Shown here: positions 36,914 through 46,683 of the stretch, in pieces
Position numbering within the stretch: position 1 is the first letter of the stretch
How the letters are laid out: the number at the start of each line of letters is the position of its first letter
Source of the DNA: an uncultured Lachnospiraceae bacterium
GTDB lineage: Bacteria; Bacillota; Clostridia; Lachnospirales; Lachnospiraceae
NCBI GenBank assembly: GCA_949840465.1
Contig: CATKXE010000004.1
Location: 1-64,000, forward strand
Reading direction: 5' to 3'
Length of the DNA: 64,000 nt
Program-made: the position numbers and the translations under genes
The notes under the pieces: model-generated
Databases searched by the model: none
What the model saw: only the letters and a program-made list of their open reading frames with translations
Told to the model about the DNA's origin: nothing

Positions 36914-37921
36914 TCACATTCCCTTTAGAATCTCATCAATGTTGTCTACAGTGATAGGCCCGATGATACGCACAATGTTTTTATCGGAAGAAAAATCTTC
37001 CCCGGACAGGATTCTCTCATACATCTCAAGACACGCCGTCGCCGTATCCAGATTCGAGCCTTCAAAACCTACGATCGCCCTGACAGCCTCGTCCCCTGAT
37101 TTCAGGGAATCTAACTGCTGCTGCGTAACGTCTGTGGTGATCACGCCGTAGTTTTCCGGAATGTTTCCTTTTCCAAATTCCGCAAGGAGCGCCTCGTTGG
37201 CTCCGATCATAGCCCCTGCGCCGACTCCTACAAATACATTCGCATCTGGATGTGCAGACATGACAGTCTCCACATTTGTCTGTGCCTCCGGCGCTTCCAG
37301 GCCGTCTACTTCCGCAATGATCTCATAGTTATCTTTGCAGTTCTCTTCCAGTCCCTTTTTAATTCCATCCGCCCGGTCTTTGAGCACTTTTGTGGAAGGA
37401 TACCCGATGACCGTAACCTGCGCTTTATTGTCTGATGTATAATGTTCATTGATAAATTCTGCCGCGGTCTTGCCGATTTCCTGTCCCAGCACTTCATTAT
37501 CCAGAATCCAGTTTGCAGTCGTATTCTCCATCGGGTCATCCCAGCACATCACCTTGATCCCGGCATCCAGCGCCTCCCCGCAGATACCTTCCACCGCCTG
37601 CGCATCGGCCGGATGAACCATGATCAGATCACATCCTGATGTAATGAAATTCTCAATCTGCCCTACCTGGGTGCCGGAGTTGTTTTCACAGTCAACCAGT
37701 GTATAATCCCAGCCCTTTTCCTCCAACAGCTCCTCCAACTTACTCATAACGCCCGCCCAATAAGCATTGGACAGGGACTGGATCGTAATCCCTACCTTGT
37801 AAGATTCCCCGTCTCCTGAACTGCCGCCCGAACTGCTGTCTGAGTTTCCGCCTGTACATCCCATCAGCATGGCTCCCACCATTGCAACGCTCACGATCAA
37901 TGCTAAAATCCTTTTCTTCAT
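36914..37921 (-). CDS. Sugar ABC transporter substrate-binding protein (RbsB-like)
   Basis: Lipoprotein signal MKKRILALIVSVAMVGAMLMGCTGG; start moved to 37921 (SD AAGGAG). Confidence 0.93.
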   Translation of the reverse strand: MKKRILALIVSVAMVGAMLMGCTGGNSDSSSGGSSGDGESYKVGITIQSLSNAYWAGVMSKLEELLEEKGWDYTLVDCENNSGTQVGQIENFITSGCDLIMVHPADAQAVEGICGEALDAGIKVMCWDDPMENTTANWILDNEVLGQEIGKTAAEFINEHYTSDNKAQVTVIGYPSTKVLKDRADGIKKGLEENCKDNYEIIAEVDGLEAPEAQTNVETVMSAHPDANVFVGVGAGAMIGANEALLAEFGKGNIPENYGVITTDVTQQQLDSLKSGDEAVRAIVGFEGSNLDTATACLEMYERILSGEDFSSDKNIVRIIGPITVDNIDEILKGM

Positions 37922-37981
37922 ACCTGTTTTCTCCTTATTGAATTGTCTTGAATCATTATAAATTGTTTCTGGCATCATTTT

Positions 37982-39577
37982 TTACCAGTCCATGGCTTCG
38001 ATGGCCGCCTTTTCAACCGCAAGCCCTGATTGATAACGTTTCATAAAAAGCTGAAATCCAGCCACATCCTTCGCATAAGGCGTCATGGTTTCTCCCGACA
38101 GTTCTTTAAAAATTCTGTTTTCCAGATAATCCTCCAGCTTTTCCCCCGGTTTCTTATCCGTCAGATAGGCCGCCAGCAATGCGATTCCCCATGCCCCGCC
38201 TTCACTTGCCGTGTCCATCACCGTAACCGGGGCATTGAATGCCGCTGCCAGATACCGCTGTCCGACGCCTTTCGTTTTAAAAAATCCTCCATGCCCCATA
38301 ACGCGGTCTATTTCTACCTTCTCATCCTCTTTCAGAATATCCAGCCCCAGTTTCACGGCGCCAAGGGACGTATAAAGATGAACCTTCATAAAATTGGCAA
38401 GGTTAAATTTACTTTCAGGAGTCCGCAGGAACGCAAGCCTGCCTTCGTTGATCATCGTGATATTTTCTCCTGAATAATAACCATAGGCCAGAAGCCCGCC
38501 GCAGATTGGGTCGCCTTTCAGAGATTGTGTGTACAACTTTTCAAACAGCTCCCCGGGTTCTGTATGTATCCCCATCAACTCCGCAAATTCCCCAAACAGC
38601 CCTACCCAGGCATTCAGATCCGAGGTCCCGTTATTTGCATGGGACATGGCGCAGGGAAATCCTGTGGGCGTGGTAACCATATCGATCTCGCGGTACACTC
38701 TGCCAAGCTTCCTTTCCAATACAATCATGGCAAATGTGCTGGTGCCTGCCGAAACATTTCCTGTACGGGGAGCAACCGAATTGGTTGCCGTCATCCCGGT
38801 TCCGGCATCCCCTTCCGGCGGGCAAAGCGGGATTCCCGGCTTTAAGCTGCCTGTCTCGTCAAGGAAAGCCGCGCCCTCCTGTGTCAGCGCTCCGGCATTC
38901 TCTCCGGCCACGAGCACCTCCGGGAAAATATCTTTCAATTTCCAGGAAAACCCGTAAGGTTCTATCAGCCTGTTAAATTTTTCTACCATGGACGCATCGT
39001 AATCACATGTATCCGAATCAATCGGGAACATTCCGGATGCGTCGCCAATGCCGATCGCTTTTCGTCCCGTCAGTTTCCAGTGGATGTATGCGCTTAAAGT
39101 TCCTACATAATCCAGATTTATCACATGCTCTTCTCCGTCGAGAATCCTCTGGTACAGGTGGGCCACACTCCAGCGAAGCGGTATATTAAAATGAAACAGT
39201 TCTGTCAGCTCGTCCGCCGCCTGCTGTGTATTTGTATTTCTCCAGGTCTGGAAGGGAGCGATCTGATTTCCGTCCTTATCCAGCGCCATGTAGCCGTGCA
39301 TCATAGCGCTGACACCAATGGCGCCGTATGTTTCCGGGACAACACCGTATGTTTTTTTTACATTTTCCCTCAAAGAGCTGTAACAATTCCGTATCCCTGC
39401 GTGGATCTCTTCCAGACTATAGGTCCAGATATTGTCAATGAAAGAATTTTCCCAGTCGTGGATGCCCACCGCAAGGACCTGTCCCTGGAAATCCACCAGC
39501 ACTCCTTTGATCCTGGTAGAGCCAAGTTCAATTCCCAGCGCTGTTTTTCCACTTATAATTGCTTCTTTTTTCTCCAT
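37982..39577 (-). CDS. FGGY-family carbohydrate kinase
   Basis: ALGIELGSTRIKGVLVDFQGQVLA; GAIGVSAMMHGYMALDKDGNQIAPFQTWRNTNT; start MEKKEA at 39577 (SD GAGGAG). Confidence 0.92.
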   Translation of the reverse strand: MEKKEAIISGKTALGIELGSTRIKGVLVDFQGQVLAVGIHDWENSFIDNIWTYSLEEIHAGIRNCYSSLRENVKKTYGVVPETYGAIGVSAMMHGYMALDKDGNQIAPFQTWRNTNTQQAADELTELFHFNIPLRWSVAHLYQRILDGEEHVINLDYVGTLSAYIHWKLTGRKAIGIGDASGMFPIDSDTCDYDASMVEKFNRLIEPYGFSWKLKDIFPEVLVAGENAGALTQEGAAFLDETGSLKPGIPLCPPEGDAGTGMTATNSVAPRTGNVSAGTSTFAMIVLERKLGRVYREIDMVTTPTGFPCAMSHANNGTSDLNAWVGLFGEFAELMGIHTEPGELFEKLYTQSLKGDPICGGLLAYGYYSGENITMINEGRLAFLRTPESKFNLANFMKVHLYTSLGAVKLGLDILKEDEKVEIDRVMGHGGFFKTKGVGQRYLAAAFNAPVTVMDTASEGGAWGIALLAAYLTDKKPGEKLEDYLENRIFKELSGETMTPYAKDVAGFQLFMKRYQSGLAVEKAAIEAMDW

Positions 39578-39601
39578 GTTTCTCCTCACTCTCCGCTTCT
39601 T

Positions 39602-40378
39602 TTAGAAACAGGTAAACGCTCCGTCAATGATGAAATCAGATCCTGTCGTAAAGGTGCTGGTGTCGCCTGCCAGATATACACAGACTGACTGCAATTCCTC
39701 CGGCGTGCCCATTCTTCCAAGAGGAGCCATCTCATTCCATTTTTCAATCAGAGGGATTAATGTCGGAGAATTTAAAGTCAGTTCTGTCCCAATATATCCC
39801 GGGCTGATGCTGTTGACGCGGACTCCCCGCTTTGCCCATTCAATGGCAAGGGATTTGGTGAGCTGGATCACGCCTGCCTTGGAAGCATTGTATGCGCACT
39901 GCGGCTGCGGCACATTGACAATGTGGGCGGACATGGAAGCCGTATTGATGATAGAACCGCCGCCATGTGCCAACATGTATTTTCCCGCCGCTATATCTGT
40001 CAGAAAAATACCGTTCAGGTTAATGTTGATCACCTTACTCCACTGCTCATATGTCATTTCTTCAGCCGGCGCATTAATACAGATCCCCGCATTGTTATGG
40101 CAGAAATCCAGGCCCCCTAATTCACTCACGACCTGCGCCACCATCGCATCCACCTGTTCCGGATCCGTACAGTCTGTGCTGATCGCAATAACCTTCCTGC
40201 CTGTCTTCCCGGCAAGCTCTGCCGCGGTCTTTTCTGCCTCTGCAAAGTCCAAATCGACAATCGCCACATCGGCGCCTGCCTCTGCAAATGCTGTTGCCGT
40301 GCTTTTTCCAATCCCCCTGGCTGCTCCTGTTACAAATCCTTTTTTTCCGTCCAGTCTCATTTTTTCAATAATTCCCAT
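39602..40378 (-). CDS. SDR family oxidoreductase
   Basis: 258 aa; LDGKKGFVTGAARGIGKSTATAFAEAGA; YNASKAGVIQLTKSLA. Confidence 0.92.
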   Translation of the reverse strand: MGIIEKMRLDGKKGFVTGAARGIGKSTATAFAEAGADVAIVDLDFAEAEKTAAELAGKTGRKVIAISTDCTDPEQVDAMVAQVVSELGGLDFCHNNAGICINAPAEEMTYEQWSKVININLNGIFLTDIAAGKYMLAHGGGSIINTASMSAHIVNVPQPQCAYNASKAGVIQLTKSLAIEWAKRGVRVNSISPGYIGTELTLNSPTLIPLIEKWNEMAPLGRMGTPEELQSVCVYLAGDTSTFTTGSDFIIDGAFTCF

Positions 40379-40402
40379 GACGTTCTCCTTTCTTTAATTT
40401 GA

Positions 40403-40463
40403 TTTTGTAAAATGATTTATCAAATTATGATTACATAATAATCCTCATTTTTCAAGAAGTCAA
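40403..40463 (-). promoter_or_regulatory. Promoter plus operator of the sugar ABC operon
   Basis: Minus strand TTGACT-N17-TATTAT, then TTTGATAAATCATTTTACAAAA. Confidence 0.75.
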
Positions 40464-40537
40464 CATGTAATAATTCACAACATTTTTATTTCAAAATCAT
40501 GCAACATGCACAATAGCTTTTTCAAAAGAATCCATGT

Positions 40538-40569
40538 TATAATATATATTTACAAAATCAATTTACAAT
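40538..40569 (+). promoter_or_regulatory. -10 element and operator-like site of the ROK gene
   Basis: TATAAT at 40538; ATTTACAAAATCAATTTACAAT at 40548-40569 shares TTTACAAAAT with the flanking operators. Confidence 0.5.
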
Positions 40570-40589
40570 TCTGGAGATAGAATTACAGC

Positions 40590-41726
40590 ATGAGAAAAAG
40601 CATAACTCCCAATCTGATCAAACAAAATAACCGAAGCCTGATCTATCATTATATTTATAAAAATAAAAAGGTTTCCCAGCAGGATATTTCCTATGACCTG
40701 CGCCTGAGCCGCCCTACTGTCACCACGAACCTGACTGCCATGGAGCAGGAAGGCCTGATTAAAAAAAACGGCCAGATCGATACCGAATTTGTCGGAAGGA
40801 AGGCGGCCGCCTATTCCATTGTGGCCGGATACCGTATGGGCATCGGGGTGGAAATTTTAAAAAATGAAGTAAAAATGATCGCTGTGGATCTGTATGGTGA
40901 AGAAATTGACCGGATGGCCTGTGAGATTGACTATGAATATAAAGAATCTTATTTTAAAGCTGTCTGTGAGAAAATACTGGAATTTAAAGACTCGCTTGGC
41001 GGCTCAGACGGGCAGCTTCTGGGAATCGGTTTCGCCATGCAGGGGCTGGTCTCACCAGACAGAAAGTCTGTACTCTATGGCAAGATCATGGACTGTACCG
41101 GGCTTTCCACCCGGGAATTTACCCGGTATCTTCCCTATCCCTGTTCCTTTATCCACGATGCATACAGTGCGGCATTCTCCGAAATATGGGTGTCCCCGGG
41201 GCTTACGGACGCATTTTATCTTTCCCTGAGCAAACATCTCGGCGCTGCTATCATTTCCAGGGGGGAGATTCTGGCAGGGAAGCACGGCCACAGTTCTACA
41301 ATAGAACATATCCAGATGGATTCCGACGGGGAGCTTTGCTACTGCGGCAAGCGCGGATGTCTGGAAACACTCTGTTCTTTAAACGTACTTCTCAGGGAAC
41401 AGGAAACTTTAGATGCATTTTTTGAAAAAGTACGGAATGGGGAGCCGGCTTTTTTAAGCCGATGGAATCTGTTTCTCACAAACCTTGCCAGAGCAATTAA
41501 TCTGCTCCACCTGATCTACGATACCGATTTTATCCTTGGGGGTTATCTCGCCCCATACCTGTGTGATGGAGATATCTCGTTTTTGTATAAACGGATTCAG
41601 GATCTGACGCCCTTTACTGAGACACAGGATTTTATCCGGATCAGCAAGATGCCCAGGCATAACATTACGATCGGAGCCGCGCTCCCTTATATCCAGGAGT
41701 TCCTAAACGGGATGGACGGCCAATAA
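40590..41726 (+). CDS. ROK family transcriptional regulator (NagC/XylR-like)
   Basis: 378 aa; SQQDISYDLRLSRPTVTTNLTAMEQEGLI; GKHGHSSTIEHIQMDSDGELCYCGKRGCLETLCS. Confidence 0.93.
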   Translation: MRKSITPNLIKQNNRSLIYHYIYKNKKVSQQDISYDLRLSRPTVTTNLTAMEQEGLIKKNGQIDTEFVGRKAAAYSIVAGYRMGIGVEILKNEVKMIAVDLYGEEIDRMACEIDYEYKESYFKAVCEKILEFKDSLGGSDGQLLGIGFAMQGLVSPDRKSVLYGKIMDCTGLSTREFTRYLPYPCSFIHDAYSAAFSEIWVSPGLTDAFYLSLSKHLGAAIISRGEILAGKHGHSSTIEHIQMDSDGELCYCGKRGCLETLCSLNVLLREQETLDAFFEKVRNGEPAFLSRWNLFLTNLARAINLLHLIYDTDFILGGYLAPYLCDGDISFLYKRIQDLTPFTETQDFIRISKMPRHNITIGAALPYIQEFLNGMDGQ

Positions 41727-41775
41727 TAAGGAACCGTATGTAAGCAGCTACAGCCGGCTGTTTTCGTACGGTTCC
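41727..41775 (+). terminator. Hairpin after the ROK gene
   Basis: GGAACCGTA...TACGGTTCC 9-bp stem with inner CAGC/GCTG. Confidence 0.5.
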
Positions 41776-41846
41776 CTGTATTCTGCAGTTCTTAAGCAGT
41801 TACAGCTGTTTTATATTCTTCCAGAATTTTCATAAACTCCTGTACA

Positions 41847-42566
41847 TTATGTTCTGCATTTTCCGGAAAAGCAGAACCGGCTATCAGAATCTTTGCTCCT
41901 GCATCCGGGAACTCCCATCCACCTCTCTTTTATCTCTTCCTCCGCCTGCAGAAGGTCAGAGTATACTTCGGTACAATATGGCCGTATGTCAAAAGATGCT
42001 TCCACCAGATCAGGAATCATAATGGTCATACATCCGGCTGCATGTCCTGCTTTTATTCCGTTTTCGCTGTCCTCAAACACAAAGCATTCCCCCGGCGCGC
42101 ATCCAATCCGTTCTGCGGCACGAAGAAAAATATCCGGCGACGGTTTCCCGCGTCTGACCTCTGCACCGCTGACAACAGCAGAAAAATATCCGCGTATGCC
42201 CGCTGTTTCCAGATTTGATTCAATCTGTTCTGCCGCGCTGCTGCTTGCTACTGCCATCCTGATGCCACTTTTACGGAAAAATTCTAATATTTCATGTACT
42301 CCCTTCTTCACAGGTACATAAACAGACAGCTTATCTCTGACCCGTCCCATGCATTCCTCCATAATTTCGTGCGCATCGTTTACCTGATAACAGGTTTCGA
42401 TAACACGGCACATATATACCCCGTTTGTGCCGGATATCGCCTTTGGAAAGTCTCCGCCCAACTCGATCCCCCTCTCCCTGGCTATCTCCTGCCATGTCTG
42501 CTGATAAATGCGCTCCGTGTCAAAAAGCAGCCCGTCCATGTCAAAAATCGCGCCTTTACATTTCAT
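41847..42566 (-). CDS. HAD family hydrolase, beta-phosphoglucomutase-like
   Basis: 239 aa; GAIFDMDGLLFDTERIYQQTW; VASSSAAEQIESNLETAGI; CFVFEDSENGIKAGHAAGC. Confidence 0.92.
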   Translation of the reverse strand: MKCKGAIFDMDGLLFDTERIYQQTWQEIARERGIELGGDFPKAISGTNGVYMCRVIETCYQVNDAHEIMEECMGRVRDKLSVYVPVKKGVHEILEFFRKSGIRMAVASSSAAEQIESNLETAGIRGYFSAVVSGAEVRRGKPSPDIFLRAAERIGCAPGECFVFEDSENGIKAGHAAGCMTIMIPDLVEASFDIRPYCTEVYSDLLQAEEEIKERWMGVPGCRSKDSDSRFCFSGKCRT

Positions 42567-42600
42567 CTGCCTGATTCCCCTTTCTAAATTTCGCTTTTTA

Positions 42601-42661
42601 TTTTGTAAATATATTTATCAAAATATAATTACATAATACTGTTTAAATGCTGATAAGTCAA
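42601..42661 (-). promoter_or_regulatory. Promoter plus operator of the HAD gene, paralogous to 40403-40463
   Basis: Minus strand TTGACT-N17-TATTAT (42661-42633), then TTTTGATAAATATATTTACAAAA. Confidence 0.75.
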
Positions 42662-42880
42662 CAACTAATTGTGCAAAACATTTTTATTCTAAAATCATGT
42701 AAACTGTACGGCAACTTTGTGTGATAAAATATCATGATTTTCCCATTCTACCGGCCAACATACGCACACAAAAAATACGGCCTGTAATTTTTCACTTTTC
42801 ACAGCCCGTATTTTCTCAATTTTCCATTTCCCCCAATAATACTTCTCCTGCTTCGTTATCCGCGTTTTTATCCATAGCGG

Positions 42881-43906
42881 CTACAGCGCTTCATCCAATG
42901 CCTCCAGGTCTTTCTTTGTCGTAGACCAGCTTGTGGCAAACCGCACTACCGTATATTTTTCCTCATACTTCTCCCAAAAGCTGAACATCACTTTCTTTTT
43001 CAGTTCTCTGATCCGCTCGTTTTCCAAAATGACAAACTGCTGGTTGGTAGGGGATTCCAGATAAAACGGTATCTGCTTCCTGCGTAGGATGTCTTTTAAT
43101 TCCTCCGCCATATCAATCGCATGGCGGCTGATCTCAAAATACAGGTTGTCCGTAAAAAGCGTGTCGAACTGGATGCCCAGAAGCCTTCCCTTTGCAAGAA
43201 GGGCGCCGCGCTTTTTCACGGAATTCATAAAATGGGGCGGACGGTTTTGTTTTGTGAAAACCACGGCCTCCCCACATAATGCGCCTACTTTTGTGCCTCC
43301 GATATAAAAAACATCACACAGCCGGGCAATATCCTTAAGCGTCAGGTCTGTCCGGCGGCTCGTCAGCCCATAGCCGAGCCGCGCCCCGTCCAGGAAAAGA
43401 GGGATTTCATAGGAACGGCAGATTTTTGCGATTTCCTCCATCTCCAAGCGGGTATAAAGCGTACCGTATTCCGTTGGATGGGAAATATAGACCATCCCCG
43501 GAAATACCATATGCTCATGATTTTCATCAGCGTAAAAAAGCGCCAGATACTCCCGGAGCACAGACGGCACAATCTTCCCCTCTTTATGAGGAAGCTCCAA
43601 TACTTTATGCCCGGCATACTCAACCGCACCTGCCTCATGGACGCTTACATGGCCGGTCTGCGCCGCAAGCACCCCTTCATAATCCCGTAACACGGAAGAT
43701 ATGACAGCCGCATTGGTCTGCGTTCCTCCAACCAAAAAATCTACTTCCGCCTCCGGGCAAACGCAGGCCTCGCGTATTTTTTTCTTCGCACTTTCACAAT
43801 AGGGATCTGTGCCGTAGCCGGAAAGCGGCTCCATATTCGTCTCCATAAGACGTTTCAAAATCAGCGGATGCGCTCCGGCAATATAATCGTTTTCAAAAGA
43901 AACCAT
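42881..43906 (-). CDS. Low-specificity threonine aldolase family protein
   Basis: MVSFENDYIAGAHPLILKRLMETNMEPLSGYGTDPY; PLFLDGARLGYGL; start at 43906 behind AGGAGGAAGAG. Confidence 0.92.
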   Translation of the reverse strand: MVSFENDYIAGAHPLILKRLMETNMEPLSGYGTDPYCESAKKKIREACVCPEAEVDFLVGGTQTNAAVISSVLRDYEGVLAAQTGHVSVHEAGAVEYAGHKVLELPHKEGKIVPSVLREYLALFYADENHEHMVFPGMVYISHPTEYGTLYTRLEMEEIAKICRSYEIPLFLDGARLGYGLTSRRTDLTLKDIARLCDVFYIGGTKVGALCGEAVVFTKQNRPPHFMNSVKKRGALLAKGRLLGIQFDTLFTDNLYFEISRHAIDMAEELKDILRRKQIPFYLESPTNQQFVILENERIRELKKKVMFSFWEKYEEKYTVVRFATSWSTTKKDLEALDEAL

Positions 43907-44008
43907 ATCTCTTCCTCCTGTTTTGCGTTCCATTTGCATACCAAATCGATTGCCTGTCCTTTTCATATAAAATGTTACGCTGCCCTGTCGCTTCATTGTT
44001 CTCAACAT

Positions 44009-45361
44009 CTACACCAACGCTTTCTGTCTCCAATGCCCCTTAAAATACCGTATCCAAAAACAAAGCGCGCGGAATGCCCAATCGATCACCATTGCCACCC
44101 AGATGCCGAACACGCCCATTCCCATATATTTCCCAAGCAGGAAACTGAATGCGACCCGGAATAACCACATGGAAATCATGGAAATGTACATACATGCCTT
44201 TACATCTCCGGACGCCCGGAACGTGGTAGGCAGCGTAAAGGAGGACGGCCAGATGATCATCGCGCTGATTCCATGGAAATAGATAATCTGGCGGGTCGTT
44301 TCCGCCGTCACATCTGACAAATGGTATGCATGGAGGATAACCGGAAGAAGTGTAAATACACACAGGCTCATAGCCATCTGGCTTACATGTACGATCAGTA
44401 TCAGCTTTTTATTGTAGTACCGCACCTGATCATAATCCCCTGCGCCGACACATCGGGCTATGACCGTTGTGACCGCCAGGTTGATCGACATGCCCGGAAG
44501 GATCTGGAACATAGCGATGGCGTTTCCTACCGCATTAGCGGCAATGGCATATGTCCCGAATGAGGACACAAGGCTCAGCACCATAATTTTTCCCAGTTGG
44601 AACATGCTGTTCTCCAATCCGTTTGGCACGCCGACCATCAATATTTTCTTCACATGCGGCCAGTCCATCCGGTAACGCCATGTCCTTTTCATATGGATTT
44701 CCTGCTTTTCATCACATAAAAGCACAATGATAATCACTGCCGCCACAATTCTGGAAATCAGGGTGGGAATGGCTACGCCTTCCGTCCCCATATGGAAACC
44801 GTAGATCAGCAAGGCATTTCCGCCCACATTGATGGCATTCATGATCAGGGATACGCCCATGGGCACTTTGGAATTGCCCATCGTACGAAATACAGCAGCC
44901 CCTGCGTTGTACATGGCTATGAAGGGAATCGACAGGGACACGATCACCAGGTAAATATCTGCATGGCGCATGACGTCCGCGTCAATCTGCCCGAATACCC
45001 CGTGCAGGATCACATATTTCCCTGCATATACAATCCCCGTGATCACCAGCGCACAAAGCGTGGAAAACCAGACAAGCTGGTTGGCAGACTCGCAGGCCGC
45101 CTCCCGTTTCCTGTGCCCCAGATACTGCCCGGCAATCACCGCTCCTCCGGTAGCCAGCGCCGCAAAGATGTTGATTAACAGCACCATGACCTGATCTACC
45201 AGAGATACTCCCGACACGGCAGCTTCCCCCACGCTGGCAATCATGATGGAATCCGCCATCCCCACCAGCACAGCCAATAACTGCTCAACGACCAATGGGA
45301 TAATCAGAGAAACCAGCGCCCGGTTATCAAATAAATATTGATTTTTATTTCTGTTCTTCAT
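44009..45361 (-). CDS. MATE family efflux transporter
   Basis: 450 aa; two MatE-like halves; LIIPLVVEQLLAVLVGMADSIMIASVGEAAVSGVSL. Confidence 0.93.
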   Translation of the reverse strand: MKNRNKNQYLFDNRALVSLIIPLVVEQLLAVLVGMADSIMIASVGEAAVSGVSLVDQVMVLLINIFAALATGGAVIAGQYLGHRKREAACESANQLVWFSTLCALVITGIVYAGKYVILHGVFGQIDADVMRHADIYLVIVSLSIPFIAMYNAGAAVFRTMGNSKVPMGVSLIMNAINVGGNALLIYGFHMGTEGVAIPTLISRIVAAVIIIVLLCDEKQEIHMKRTWRYRMDWPHVKKILMVGVPNGLENSMFQLGKIMVLSLVSSFGTYAIAANAVGNAIAMFQILPGMSINLAVTTVIARCVGAGDYDQVRYYNKKLILIVHVSQMAMSLCVFTLLPVILHAYHLSDVTAETTRQIIYFHGISAMIIWPSSFTLPTTFRASGDVKACMYISMISMWLFRVAFSFLLGKYMGMGVFGIWVAMVIDWAFRALCFWIRYFKGHWRQKALV

Positions 45362-45379
45362 AATGCCCCTTCTGTATGC

Positions 45380-45455
45380 TTAGGAACTGTATGGAAATAA
45401 CTTATACATCATATCCCGCGCAATCTGCACAAGTTATTTTCCTACAGTTCCTTAG
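45380..45455 (-). repeat. Family 3 palindromic element, copy A
   Basis: Minus: CTAAGGAACTGTAGGAAAATAACTT...AAGTTATTTCCATACAGTTCCTAAG. Confidence 0.85.
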
Positions 45456-45582
45456 CTTGTTATCTGCCTGATATTGTCATTATATGCAGGGAACGTTCTC
45501 ATGTCAACGACATTATTTCTTTATTTATAGCGTTTATCTTATAGCGTTAGGATCTGAAAAATCGATTTCCGAAAATATAGAA

Positions 45583-45629
45583 ATGCCTGCAGGATGCAGC
45601 GGATATACCGTGCTGCATCCTGCAGGCAT
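45583..45629. repeat. 18-bp perfect inverted repeat, 11-nt loop
   Basis: ATGCCTGCAGGATGCAGC-GGATATACCGT-GCTGCATCCTGCAGGCAT. Confidence 0.9.
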
Positions 45630-45643
45630 CAAAACATTGTCCC

Positions 45644-45706
45644 TTAGGAATTGTATGGAAATAACCTATGCATCAAATATCCTGGTATTTTCCTACGATT
45701 CCTTAC
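45644..45706 (-). repeat. Family 3 palindromic element, copy B, overlapping the OppF stop codon
   Basis: Minus: TAAGGAATCGTAGGAAAATACC...GGTTATTTCCATACAATTCCTAA. Confidence 0.85.
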
Positions 45707-46683
45707 AGATTATGGCAGGCAGCAAGATGGTTGCCGCCCTGATCCTTCAGGGACGGCGCCTGCGTTTTACACAACTCCGTAGCAAACTGACAGCGCGGAT
45801 GAAAGGGACATCCGGAAGGCGCATGGATGGGGCTCGGCACCTCCCCTTCCAATACAATACGGCTTCTTTTTTGTTCCGTATAATAGTCCGTAATCGGCAC
45901 GGCTGAAAGCAGCGCTTTCGTATAGGGATGCATGGGATTGGCATAAAGCTCCCCTGCATCCATCATTTCCACGATATGCCCTAGATACATCACGGCAACC
46001 GTATCTGCAATGTGACGCACCACGGCCAGATCATGGGCAATAAACAGATACGTCAGTCCCAGTTTTTTCTGGAGGCTTTCAAACAGGTTAATGATCTGCG
46101 CCTGAATCGAAACGTCCAGAGCTGAAACAGGTTCGTCACACACGATCAGTTTGGGATCGCATGCCAATGCCCTGGCTATGCCAAGACGCTGCCGCTGCCC
46201 TCCGCTCATTTCGTGAGGATAACGCCCCGCCATGGAAGGATCCAGTTCCACCAGCGTCAAAAGTTCCTCCACACGCGCTTTTACGTCCAAATCTAACCGC
46301 TTTTTCCCGTCGGCCAAAACCGCTTCCCGCACGATGGATCCCACTGACTGCCTGGGATCCAACGACCCGTAAGGATCCTGAAAAATGAGCTGGATATTTC
46401 TCCGATAGGGCTTTAGCTGGCTGTCGGTCAGCCGGGAAATATCGGTTCCCTGATAATAAATCTTACCTTCCGTCGGTTCAAAGATCCGAAGCACACATTT
46501 TCCCGCCGTAGTTTTTCCACACCCGGATTCCCCCACCAGCCCGAAAGTTTTCCCGGCCTCGATCTGGAAATCAAGCCCGTCCACAGCTTTGACAAAGCGC
46601 GTAGGTTTTCCGAACCATGTGCTCTCAGCAGGAAAGTGCATTTTCAGATTTTCCACTTTTAAAAGAATATTTGGCTCGCTCAT
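45703..46683 (-). CDS. Oligopeptide-type ABC transporter ATPase (OppF/DppF-like)
   Basis: GLVGESGCGKTTAGKCVLRIFEPTEG; MSGGQRQRLGIARAL; SGCPFHPRCQFA. Start at 46683. Confidence 0.93.
   Translation of the reverse strand: MSEPNILLKVENLKMHFPAESTWFGKPTRFVKAVDGLDFQIEAGKTFGLVGESGCGKTTAGKCVLRIFEPTEGKIYYQGTDISRLTDSQLKPYRRNIQLIFQDPYGSLDPRQSVGSIVREAVLADGKKRLDLDVKARVEELLTLVELDPSMAGRYPHEMSGGQRQRLGIARALACDPKLIVCDEPVSALDVSIQAQIINLFESLQKKLGLTYLFIAHDLAVVRHIADTVAVMYLGHIVEMMDAGELYANPMHPYTKALLSAVPITDYYTEQKRSRIVLEGEVPSPIHAPSGCPFHPRCQFATELCKTQAPSLKDQGGNHLAACHNL

Noticed and set aside
41727-41775. Third copy of the TAAGGAACYGTA palindrome family after the ROK gene
   Set aside because: Shares only the first dozen bases (TAAGGAACCGTA) and then diverges; kept as an ordinary hairpin.
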